From NCBI GenBank assembly GCA_902797565.1, contig CADBTO010000004.1:1-9229 (forward strand): DNA of 9,229 bases. The letters run 5' to 3'. A program made the translations under genes and the position numbers. The notes below the pieces were generated by a model. That model did not search any database and was not told where the DNA came from. It saw nothing but the letters and a program-made list of their open reading frames with translations. Source of the DNA: an uncultured Lachnospiraceae bacterium (GTDB lineage: Bacteria; Bacillota; Clostridia; Lachnospirales; Lachnospiraceae). Every line of letters begins with the position of its first letter. The first letter of the stretch is position 1. Shown here piece by piece: positions 1 to 6,609 of the stretch.

Positions 1-337
1 ATAAAATAGGACACAAAGACAGCAGTCTTCTCCCTTGCTTTGCGCAGTGCAGGATATAGAAGGCAAGAAGGGGCAGCAGCAGCGATGAAAACAGGGATTC
101 GCAGAAGATTGCGATCCGGGAAAGCCGCGCATATTCTGATCCGAGGAGTTCCAGCGAAATCTGTGAGGCAAGATCCGATCCGGCATAGGCACAAAGGACG
201 GCGAAAAACGCCATAAAAAAATGCGTGGTTGTCCGATCTGCATAAGGAATCAGCAGATTGGACGCAAATCCCAGGACTGCGACGGCAAGTCCTGCGATGA
301 CAAAACAGAAGTTGATGAGATCATTTGGTTCAGTCAT
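1..337 (-). CDS. Partial multi-pass membrane protein, probable sensor kinase N-terminus (runs off left edge)
   Basis: An open frame starts at the ATG on the complement of 335-337 and stays open to the window edge for about 112 codons, so only the N-terminus is present. The protein begins MTEPNDLINF and shows at least three hydrophobic helices, at about residues 7-30, 37-57 and 77-98, with short polar links. Its start overlaps the end of the upstream XRE-receiver gene by 8 bp. An AGGGGG ribosome site lies 10 nt before the ATG, so the two genes are translationally coupled. A membrane protein directly behind a response regulator is usually its sensor histidine kinase, and Clostridia kinases often begin with several membrane helices followed by a cytoplasmic kinase core. 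No kinase motif is visible because the gene is cut, so the kinase call is inference from context. The reading frame itself is well supported by the overlap, the RBS and the hydrophobic pattern. Confidence 0.6.
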   Translation of the reverse strand, partial: MTEPNDLINFCFVIAGLAVAVLGFASNLLIPYADRTTTHFFMAFFAVLCAYAGSDLASQISLELLGSEYARLSRIAIFCESLFSSLLLPLLAFYILHCAKQGRRLLSLCPIL

Positions 338-923
338 TGGAGAGCAGCCCCCTAACCGGATGTTGAAGGCGAAGAAGCTGCGCACGGAGTTCCGGTTCCT
401 GGATCGGCTTTACCATATAGCCGCAGGCGCGGGTATGCCATGCGTCCAGCGCATATTCTTCGTAATTGGTCAGATAGATGACATTGGTATGCGGATCCAG
501 TTCCAGAAGGCTCTGGCACAGATCCAGACCGCTGTGCCTTCCGAGTTCGATATCCAGAAAGGCAATGGATACCGTGTTTGCCTTTGCGAAGCGGAGCGCT
601 TCAGAAGGCTTTGTAAAGCAGGAAACAGTGGCACCCGGCATGACGGACTCCAGAACCGGCCGTCCGCCGGAAAGGAAGATTTCTTCATCGTCTACCATGA
701 TGACGTGCCGGACCAGCGCGGCGTTTTCTGAAGAAAAAAAGAGTTCGCTCGCGTCAACATCTAGGCATTTTGCCAGCCGTTTGATCGTGGCGGCGTCCGG
801 CATCCGGCTGCCAGATTCCCATCGGGTGATGCTGGAACGGTTTACATAGACCATATCAGCAAGTTTTTGCTGGGAAAATGCCTTCTCCTGCCGGAGTTTT
901 TTCAAGTATTCTCCAAAATCCAT
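330..923 (-). CDS. XRE helix-turn-helix / response-regulator receiver fusion protein
   Basis: This 197-residue protein has an XRE (Cro/C1-type) DNA-binding domain at about residues 3-60, with the typical run from SQQKLADMVYVNRSSITRWE to a second helix pair. A receiver domain follows at about 72-190. The receiver keeps the acidic pocket (D78, D79), the phospho-accepting D124 in AFLDIEL, the switch T152 and the conserved K172 in GYMVKP. It should therefore accept a phosphoryl group from a histidine kinase and change DNA binding. The order is unusual: most response regulators have the receiver first and the DNA-binding domain last. The start is the ATG at 921-923, with AAAGGGG 7 nt upstream and a good extended -10 promoter further up. 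The gene overlaps a downstream membrane-protein gene, its likely kinase partner. It is transcribed away from the hybrid-kinase operon, so it may bind the shared intergenic region and regulate both sides; that is inference. Confidence 0.93.
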   Translation of the reverse strand: MDFGEYLKKLRQEKAFSQQKLADMVYVNRSSITRWESGSRMPDAATIKRLAKCLDVDASELFFSSENAALVRHVIMVDDEEIFLSGGRPVLESVMPGATVSCFTKPSEALRFAKANTVSIAFLDIELGRHSGLDLCQSLLELDPHTNVIYLTNYEEYALDAWHTRACGYMVKPIQEPELRAQLLRLQHPVRGLLSND

Positions 924-965
924 GGAATTGCCCCTTTACATGGAAATTTTACAATATGACACCTT

Positions 966-995
966 ATTATACCACAGGGAAGGAGAAACTGCCAG
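966..995 (-). promoter_or_regulatory. Probable sigma-A promoter of the XRE-receiver gene
   Basis: On the minus strand a perfect TATAAT -10 box lies at 971-966, preceded by TGG, which gives an extended -10 (TGnTATAAT). A -35-like CTGGCA (4 of 6 to TTGACA) lies at 995-990 with an 18-bp spacer. The predicted transcript start is near position 959, leaving a leader of roughly 35 nt that contains the AAAGGGG ribosome site. Confidence 0.65.
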
Positions 996-1023
996 AATTT
1001 TAGACTTTTTTATGGTGCTAATT

Positions 1024-1056
1024 TGGAACATCATATTGCGGTATTTTCATGTTCCA
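1024..1056. promoter_or_regulatory. Perfect 8-bp inverted repeat, candidate operator
   Basis: TGGAACAT (1024-1031) and ATGTTCCA (1049-1056) are exact inverted arms separated by 17 bp, with arm centres about 25 bp apart. The repeat surrounds the -35 element and runs into the spacer of the predicted promoter of the hybrid-kinase operon. A dimeric regulator bound here would be placed to block or assist RNA polymerase. The neighbouring XRE-receiver protein is an obvious candidate, but the link is inferred from position only. A weak RNA hairpin is unlikely because the repeat lies upstream of the predicted transcript start. Confidence 0.4.
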
Positions 1057-1065
1057 TGTTACTAT
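1036..1065 (+). promoter_or_regulatory. Probable promoter of the hybrid-kinase/symporter operon
   Basis: A -35-like TTGCGG lies at 1036-1041, followed by an 18-bp spacer and a -10-like TACTAT at 1060-1065. TGT directly before the -10 makes it an extended -10. Transcription would start near 1072, giving a leader of about 50 nt before the ATG at 1122, with AAAGGA as ribosome site at 1107-1112. The match is moderate. An overlapping TATAAA at 1063-1068 gives an alternative register. Confidence 0.5.
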
Positions 1066-1121
1066 AAAACAGATTGTAGTTTCGTTAGGCATGGAGGGAA
1101 ATAGATAAAGGAATTGAGATT

Positions 1122-3173
1122 ATGAAAAAAAGAAGAACAGAGAATTTCATTATTCTGCTGATATCGGTCGGGGTTCTGGGCCTGGTGATCGTGAGCATAA
1201 TCTTGAAGTGGGAGTTTTGGGTTCCGCCCGTTCTTGCTGTTGGGATGGTTCTGCTTTGGGTGATTTGCGTGACAGAGCGTGTGGATTTTGAAATCCGGAA
1301 AGCATATTATCTGCTCTATTCGATGCTGGCATTATTTTTCCACGGCGTCCATGAAACCAGTTTTTTTGACGTGTCGCTCGTGTTCGTTGGCATGATGATT
1401 GGATTCTCTTTTTTGGAAAGCGTATACATGATCAATATGCTTCTGGCTGAGTATGTGGTGGTCATGTTGATGCAGATTATGCTGTCTGTATCCAGTGGCG
1501 GCGAAGTGTTGGATACGCTTGGCATTTTGAGGCTGATCATGCATATTGCGTTCACCCTCATGGTGTATTTCTGCAGCCTGCGCTCGATTTATGAGCGGAC
1601 AGACTGGAACACGTTGAATCAGCAGAAGGATGTGCAGATTGAAGCCTATGAAGCGGATATGGAGGATTTCCTGTCCAATATTTCGCATGAGCTGCGGACA
1701 CCGATCAATGTGGTGAACGGCATCTCAGACCTGCTGATCAAGCGGAATGTGGGTCAGGACGCGTATTCCATCAAGGACGCGGGGATCCGGCTGGCGTACC
1801 AGGTTGAGGATATCCAGGATTATACCGAGTGCAAGCGCGGAAAGGTCATGCTTGAAGACGAGGTCTATATGGGGATCTCCCTGATCAATGATGTGGTTAC
1901 CAGTTTCCGCATGCTGGACAATGACAAGGGGCTGGAACTTGTGGTGGATTTTTCTCCTTTTGTCCCGTTGAAGATGAAAGGGGATGTCAAGAAGCTGCAT
2001 AAGATCTTCCGCCATCTTCTGGAAAATGCGGTCAAGTTCACAAAACACGGCGGAATCCTGGTACGGATGTATACGGAACGCATGGAGTACGGCGTGAACC
2101 TGTGTATCGAGATGACGGATACCGGGATTGGCATGAACCAGAAAGCCATGGAATCCGTGGCAGAGGGCATGTACCAGGTGAACAAAAAACGGAATCGAAG
2201 CTCCGGCGGAATCGGGCTGGGGCTGTTTATTGTACATGGATTTGTACATAAGATGGGAGGATTTGTCAAGCTTGAAAGTGAGCCGAAAGCCGGCACCACG
2301 GTACGGCTTACGATTCCCCAGCTGGTGATGGATTCTTCGCCCAGCCTCTCGCTTTCAGAGGAGTTCAGCGGAGATGTCCTGTTCCACGTCCGTTCTCAGA
2401 AATATAAGATTCCAAAAGTCCGGGATTTCTACCGCATTATGGCGGCAAACCTTGCAGCGAAGATTCATGTCCCGTTGTACTCAGCAGAAACGGTTCAGGA
2501 AATTGAACGGCTTCGGGAGAAGCTGAATGTGAGCTATATTTTCATGGGGCAGGAAGAATATGAAGAAAACGCGGCATATTTTGATGAACTCAGCCGCGGG
2601 GATGACGTCGTGGTGGTTGTGTCTGCGTCTGCAGGGTTTGCGCCGAATCCCGGCAGCCAGGTGATGGTCATGCCAAAGCCGCTTTATGCGTATCCGGCGG
2701 TCAAGATCCTGAATGAAGGACGTGACGCGCGGAATATCGAATTTTCTGATAATACGTCGCGGCCGGTTTTCCGTGGCGTGAAGGCATTGATTGTGGACGA
2801 CGAGCCGATGAACCTGATCGTGGCGACCGGGCTTTTTGCAGATTATGAGATGGTTTGCGAGACAGCATCCGGTGGCAAAGAAGCGATAGAAAAGTACCGG
2901 ACAGGGAATTATGATGTCGTCTTTATGGATCATATGATGCCGGAAATGGATGGTGTGGAAGCGATGAAGCAGATCAAGCAGGTGGCGGTGGATCAGGGCA
3001 AGTATGCGATCGTGATCGCCCTGACGGCCAATGCGGTTTCCGGTGCGAAAGAAATGTTTATCAAGGAAGGTTTTGACGGATTTATCGCAAAACCCATCAA
3101 CCGGCTGGATTTTGAGCGGGTAATGCGGCGCGAGCTGCCTGGAGCACAGACGGAGGGGGGTGAGGCGGCATGA
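1122..3173 (+). CDS. Membrane-bound hybrid histidine kinase with degenerate and intact receiver domains
   Basis: This 683-residue sensor kinase should autophosphorylate on histidine and pass the phosphate to its own receiver. Residues 8-153 hold about five or six membrane helices with little extracellular loop, so the signal is probably sensed in or at the membrane. A short coiled stretch leads to the HisKA H-box with H189 (ISHELRTP). The ATPase domain (about 285-400) has the N-box N302, G1 box DTGIGM (333-338) and G2 box GGIGLGL (362-368). Residues about 415-530 look like a receiver fold that lost its acidic pocket, with Gly476 where the phospho-Asp should be, yet retains a terminal Lys-Pro (519-520). 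The intact receiver (about 552-670) has D559/D560, phospho-acceptor D603, T635 and K657. There is no HAMP or Hpt domain, so its phosphate needs an Hpt from elsewhere; the next gene has one. AAAGGA lies 9 nt before the ATG. The stop overlaps the next start by 4 bp (ATGA). Confidence 0.96.
   Translation: MKKRRTENFIILLISVGVLGLVIVSIILKWEFWVPPVLAVGMVLLWVICVTERVDFEIRKAYYLLYSMLALFFHGVHETSFFDVSLVFVGMMIGFSFLESVYMINMLLAEYVVVMLMQIMLSVSSGGEVLDTLGILRLIMHIAFTLMVYFCSLRSIYERTDWNTLNQQKDVQIEAYEADMEDFLSNISHELRTPINVVNGISDLLIKRNVGQDAYSIKDAGIRLAYQVEDIQDYTECKRGKVMLEDEVYMGISLINDVVTSFRMLDNDKGLELVVDFSPFVPLKMKGDVKKLHKIFRHLLENAVKFTKHGGILVRMYTERMEYGVNLCIEMTDTGIGMNQKAMESVAEGMYQVNKKRNRSSGGIGLGLFIVHGFVHKMGGFVKLESEPKAGTTVRLTIPQLVMDSSPSLSLSEEFSGDVLFHVRSQKYKIPKVRDFYRIMAANLAAKIHVPLYSAETVQEIERLREKLNVSYIFMGQEEYEENAAYFDELSRGDDVVVVVSASAGFAPNPGSQVMVMPKPLYAYPAVKILNEGRDARNIEFSDNTSRPVFRGVKALIVDDEPMNLIVATGLFADYEMVCETASGGKEAIEKYRTGNYDVVFMDHMMPEMDGVEAMKQIKQVAVDQGKYAIVIALTANAVSGAKEMFIKEGFDGFIAKPINRLDFERVMRRELPGAQTEGGEAA
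3152..3165 (+). promoter_or_regulatory. Ribosome-binding region for the DegV-hybrid kinase
   Basis: GGAGGGG (3152-3158) and GGTGAGG (3159-3165) precede the ATG at 3170 by 11 and 4 nt. This purine-rich stretch lies inside the end of the preceding kinase gene. Together with the ATGA stop/start overlap it supports translational coupling and fixes the start codon. Confidence 0.7.
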
Positions 3174-6100
3174 AGATCAAGCGGTTTGTTTCTTTTGTCC
3201 GCGATGCGATCAAGGATCCGCAGCGGGAGTTTTCCGAGCGGGTCTTCCTGATCCTGACCCTGATTTCGGAACTTGTCCTCCCCATCGCGCTTTTGGGGGA
3301 CATCCTCACGGGCGAAAATCCATGGGAGATCGGGCTGATCGCAGCAATTGTCGTGGCTGTTCCGATCATCACGTTTGTCTGCCTGTACCGTGATATGCTG
3401 TGGTTTGCAATCCGGAGCATTGTTACGGCGCTTGTGCTGGTTATCCTTCCGGCGCTTTTCTTCTTTGGCGGTGGACTGGAGGGCGGCGGGTACCTGTGGT
3501 TCATCTTCGCGTTCATGTACGTTGGCCTGGTGCTTTCGGGACGCTGGCGCAGGGTCGTACTGGTACTGGTCTTTGCAGTGACCCTGATCTGCTATTTGGT
3601 GGCGTATTACTATCCGGAGCTGGTATGCAGGCATGAGCGGCCGTTGTTTTTTGCGGACACATTTATTTCGATCGTCCTGGTCGGGATGGTGTGTTTTGTG
3701 ATGACCTGGGCGCAGAACCTGTTGTTCAAGGATGAAAATGCCCGGGCGAAAAAAGAAGCAGAGAAGGCAGAAGAGCTGGCCCGCTCGCAGAATCGTTTCT
3801 TTTCCAGCATGAGCCATGAGATCCGTACGCCGATCAATTCCATTCTGGGGCTCAACGAGCTGATCCTGCGGGATCCGGATGCTTCGGACGAGATCATCCG
3901 GGATGCCGGCGGGATCCAGGGGGCAGGAAAGCTTTTGCTCGCTCTGATCAATGATATCCTGGATTTTTCCAAAATGGAAGCCGGAAGCATGGATATTGTC
4001 CCTGTGGATTACCGTGTGGGGGATATGATTTCGGAGATTGTCAGCATGATCTGGCTGAAGGCAAAGGACAAGGGGCTGAAGTTTGATGTCAGTGTGGATC
4101 CCAAGGTTCCATCCGTCCTGTATGGGGATGAGGTCCGGATCAAGCAGGTGATCATCAATCTTCTGAATAATGCCGTAAAATATACGGCGGATGGCAGCGT
4201 GGAACTGCATATCGAAAATCTGGAGACGGATGACAAGAAGACGGTGCTCAGTATCGCGATTTCAGATACGGGCATGGGGATAAAAAAAGACGCATTGCCC
4301 TATCTGTTTGACGCATTCAAGCGTGTGGACCAGGAGAAGAACCGGTATATCGAGGGGACGGGGCTGGGGCTTTCGATTGTCAAGCAGCTGGTTGAGCTGA
4401 TGGAAGGCCAGATTACGGTCAACAGCGTGTATGGCGAGGGCTCCACTTTTATGGTCACGGTCCGGCAGGGCATTTCAGATCTGACGCCGATCGGGGAACT
4501 GAGCATCCATAACCAGCAGGTGGCGAAGCGCAAGAAGTATGAAAGCAGCTTCAAAGCGCCGGATGCAAAGATCCTGATTGTGGACGACAACGAGATGAAC
4601 CTGGAGGTGGAGCGGAAGTTGCTTGCCGATACGGAGCTTGGCATTGATACGGTGATGAGTGGAAAGCAGGCACTGCAATTTTCGGTCAATACACGTTATG
4701 ACGTGATCCTGATGGACCACCTGATGCCGGAGATGGATGGGATTGAGTGCCTGAAACAGCTGCGTAACCAGGTCGGTGGATTGAACCGGACCACGCCTGT
4801 GGTGGTCCTGACTGCGAATGCCGGGAGTGATCTGCGGGAGTTGTACAACCGTTCTGGATTTGACGGATACCTCGTCAAACCCGTTTCCGGAGAATCGCTG
4901 GAAGATACGCTGGTTCGGCATATTCCCAAAGAGAAGCTGGTTCTTTCGGGCAAGATGCTGCGGATGCAGGAGGATATTAGTGCCACAGCTGGCTATGCCA
5001 GAAAGGCATCGGTCCTGATTACGTCCACCAGCATGTGCGACCTGCCGCATACGATCGTCCGGAGCCTGAACCTGCATATCCTTCCGTTTATGATCCGGAC
5101 AGAGGAAGGGGTGTTCCAGGATGGCGTCCAGATCGATGCCAACGAGCTGGTACGCTATATCAGCGACGGGAAAAACGCGGAATCGATGCCGCCGGATGTC
5201 GGAACTTATACGGAGTTCTTCTCCGGTGTTCTGAAGAAGGCGCACCACCTGATCCATATTGCGCTCACGACGAGCATGAGTACGGACTATCGTGTGGCGT
5301 CGGAAGCTGCAAAGTCGTTTGACAATGTGACGGTGGTCAATTCCGCGTGCATTTCCTCTTCCACAGGCATTCTGGTGATGATCGCATGCAAGCTGGCACA
5401 GAAAAATATGCCGGTGGACGAGATTGTTTCGGAACTGGAAGTGGTGAAACAGCGGCTGCATTGCAGCTTTATTATCGACACGACGGAATATATGGCAAGG
5501 AAGGGGTTGATCAGCGCGAAGGCGGACAAGATCGCCAGGGCGCTCTCCCTCCATCCATGCCTTGAGATCCGTGATGACCGGTCAGGGGTTGGCGGAGTCT
5601 GGATTGGCAGTACGAAGCGAGCTTATCGGCAATATATCCGGCGGGCATTTCCCGTAGATATTATTCCGGATTCGGATGTGGTCTTTGTCACCTATGTGGA
5701 CGTTCCTATGGAAACGCTCCTTTGGATTAAGGATGAAATCAGCAGGATTGTGTATTTTGAGCACGTTGTGTTCAAAAAAGCATCTGCGGCGATTTCTGCG
5801 AACTGTGGACCCGGTACGTTCGGTATCCTGTATTTTGTCAAGTCAAACAAGTCATACAATATTGGAAGCCTGATCGACGAGCATGAGGATATTCTGGAAC
5901 AGGAAACAGAAGCACGGGAGGATGAAGCGCCGGATGGAGCGTCTGCAGAGGCAGGGGCAGCAGGCGGAGCGCTGGAACAGAAAGGACAGGAACAAAAAGA
6001 AGAGAAATGGTATGACCAGCTGGAGGGGATTGACGGGGAGATCGCCGTCCAGAACAGCGGTTCCGAGGAGACACTCCAGACCATGCTCAAAATCTTCTAT

Positions 6101-6601
6101 GATTCCGCGCCTGCGAAGTCAAAGGAACTGGAGACATTCTATGCGGTAGAGGACTGGAGCAATTATACCATCAAGATCCACGCTTTGAAAAGCTCTGCAA
6201 AACTGATTGGGGCGATGGCGCTCTCAGATCTGGCGCAGAGCCTGGAGATGGCAGGGAAAGATGGGGATATCGGATATATCAGGGAAAACCACAGCGTCTT
6301 TATGGAAGATTATGTCCGGATGCAGGGTGTCCTGAAAGAATATCTGGTTGGAGAAGAAGAGGAGAGCGAGGAAGAGAAACCGGTGGCGGAACAGTGGCTG
6401 CTGGATGGCGTATTCGAAGGGCTGGAAGAAGCGGCAGACGATATGGACAGCGATGCGATTAAAGAAATCCTGGAGGAACTGGATGGCTATGCCATTCCGG
6501 AGTCTGATCGCGATCTGTTTGCGGAAATTATAGAAAAATCAGAAAATTATGATTATGACGGTTTGCTGGAAGTATTGCAAAATAGAGGAGGATCTGTATA
6601 A
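3170..6601 (+). CDS. Hybrid histidine kinase with DegV (fatty-acid-binding) domain and Hpt domain
   Basis: This 1143-residue protein is a phosphorelay in one chain. Six membrane helices lie at about 24-180, followed by a charged coiled coil (183-208). The HisKA H-box has H216 (SHEIRTP). The ATPase domain has N334, DTGMG (366-370), an F-box near 376-388 and GTGLGL (396-401). The receiver (about 466-585) has D472/D473, acceptor D516, T548 and K570. Residues about 612-890 match the DegV/EDD fold along their whole length: an opening ITSTSMCDLP, FQDGVQI, a TSQPS-like SMPPD (672-676), an LSGTY-like MSTDY (703-707), VVNSACISSSTG, EYMARKGLIS and the hallmark GPGT (880-883). An acidic linker (902-946) leads to the Hpt domain (about 947-1060) with H1004 in IHALKSSA. 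A further acidic helical tail (1070-1143) follows. DegV proteins bind fatty acids, some as FakB subunits of fatty-acid kinase, so a lipid ligand may gate the relay; this is inference. The DegV site is not canonical. The stop is followed 8 bp later by the symporter gene. Confidence 0.95.
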   Translation: MKIKRFVSFVRDAIKDPQREFSERVFLILTLISELVLPIALLGDILTGENPWEIGLIAAIVVAVPIITFVCLYRDMLWFAIRSIVTALVLVILPALFFFGGGLEGGGYLWFIFAFMYVGLVLSGRWRRVVLVLVFAVTLICYLVAYYYPELVCRHERPLFFADTFISIVLVGMVCFVMTWAQNLLFKDENARAKKEAEKAEELARSQNRFFSSMSHEIRTPINSILGLNELILRDPDASDEIIRDAGGIQGAGKLLLALINDILDFSKMEAGSMDIVPVDYRVGDMISEIVSMIWLKAKDKGLKFDVSVDPKVPSVLYGDEVRIKQVIINLLNNAVKYTADGSVELHIENLETDDKKTVLSIAISDTGMGIKKDALPYLFDAFKRVDQEKNRYIEGTGLGLSIVKQLVELMEGQITVNSVYGEGSTFMVTVRQGISDLTPIGELSIHNQQVAKRKKYESSFKAPDAKILIVDDNEMNLEVERKLLADTELGIDTVMSGKQALQFSVNTRYDVILMDHLMPEMDGIECLKQLRNQVGGLNRTTPVVVLTANAGSDLRELYNRSGFDGYLVKPVSGESLEDTLVRHIPKEKLVLSGKMLRMQEDISATAGYARKASVLITSTSMCDLPHTIVRSLNLHILPFMIRTEEGVFQDGVQIDANELVRYISDGKNAESMPPDVGTYTEFFSGVLKKAHHLIHIALTTSMSTDYRVASEAAKSFDNVTVVNSACISSSTGILVMIACKLAQKNMPVDEIVSELEVVKQRLHCSFIIDTTEYMARKGLISAKADKIARALSLHPCLEIRDDRSGVGGVWIGSTKRAYRQYIRRAFPVDIIPDSDVVFVTYVDVPMETLLWIKDEISRIVYFEHVVFKKASAAISANCGPGTFGILYFVKSNKSYNIGSLIDEHEDILEQETEAREDEAPDGASAEAGAAGGALEQKGQEQKEEKWYDQLEGIDGEIAVQNSGSEETLQTMLKIFYDSAPAKSKELETFYAVEDWSNYTIKIHALKSSAKLIGAMALSDLAQSLEMAGKDGDIGYIRENHSVFMEDYVRMQGVLKEYLVGEEEESEEEKPVAEQWLLDGVFEGLEEAADDMDSDAIKEILEELDGYAIPESDRDLFAEIIEKSENYDYDGLLEVLQNRGGSV

Positions 6602-6602
6602 T
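6575..6602 (+). promoter_or_regulatory. Possible internal promoter at the kinase/symporter junction
   Basis: A consensus TATAAT lies at 6597-6602, across the stop codon of the DegV kinase, with TTGCAA (4 of 6 to TTGACA) at 6575-6580 and a 16-bp spacer. Transcription from it would begin around 6609, practically at the symporter ATG (6610), so the message would be nearly leaderless. It may be chance in coding sequence. It would let the symporter be made separately from the kinases. Confidence 0.25.
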
Positions 6603-6609
6603 AAGGGAT

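Larger units (their letters stand above)
938..1059. repeat. Inverted pair of an 8-bp word across the divergent intergenic region
   Basis: ACATGGAA occurs at 938-945 and its exact reverse complement TTCCATGT at 1052-1059. One copy lies in the predicted leader of the leftward gene. The other lies in the spacer and extended -10 of the rightward promoter. Such mirrored words at both ends of a divergent promoter region could be binding sites for one regulator. An 8-mer pair in about 200 bp of AT-rich DNA could also arise by chance. Confidence 0.3.

Noticed and set aside
258..731. 157-codon plus-strand frame
   Set aside because: It is antisense to the XRE-receiver gene, whose domains, promoter and ribosome site are convincing.
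922..1104. 60-codon plus-strand frame filling the divergent intergenic region
   Set aside because: It starts inside the start codon region of the leftward gene, has no ribosome site, and covers both predicted promoters and the inverted repeats. It is treated as regulatory DNA.
1091..1108. Five-codon mini-frame (MEGNR) in the leader of the first hybrid kinase
   Set aside because: It has no ribosome site and no run of regulatory codons or competing hairpins that would suggest attenuation.
2993..4210. Long open frame of 405 codons on the minus strand
   Set aside because: It lies antisense across the ends and starts of two well-supported kinase genes, its product is rich in His, Gln, Asp and Arg with no recognisable domain, and the plus-strand frames carry clear kinase motifs. 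It is a codon-bias shadow.
4475..5554. Open frame of 359 codons on the minus strand
   Set aside because: It is antisense to the receiver and DegV regions of the large kinase. The translation has low-complexity His/Arg/Gln composition and no domain, so it is a shadow.
5873..6007. Acidic, Glu/Ala/Gly-rich stretch between the DegV and Hpt domains as a possible repeat or frameshift
   Set aside because: The frame is continuous and the Hpt follows in frame. It reads as an ordinary flexible linker without a regular repeat unit.
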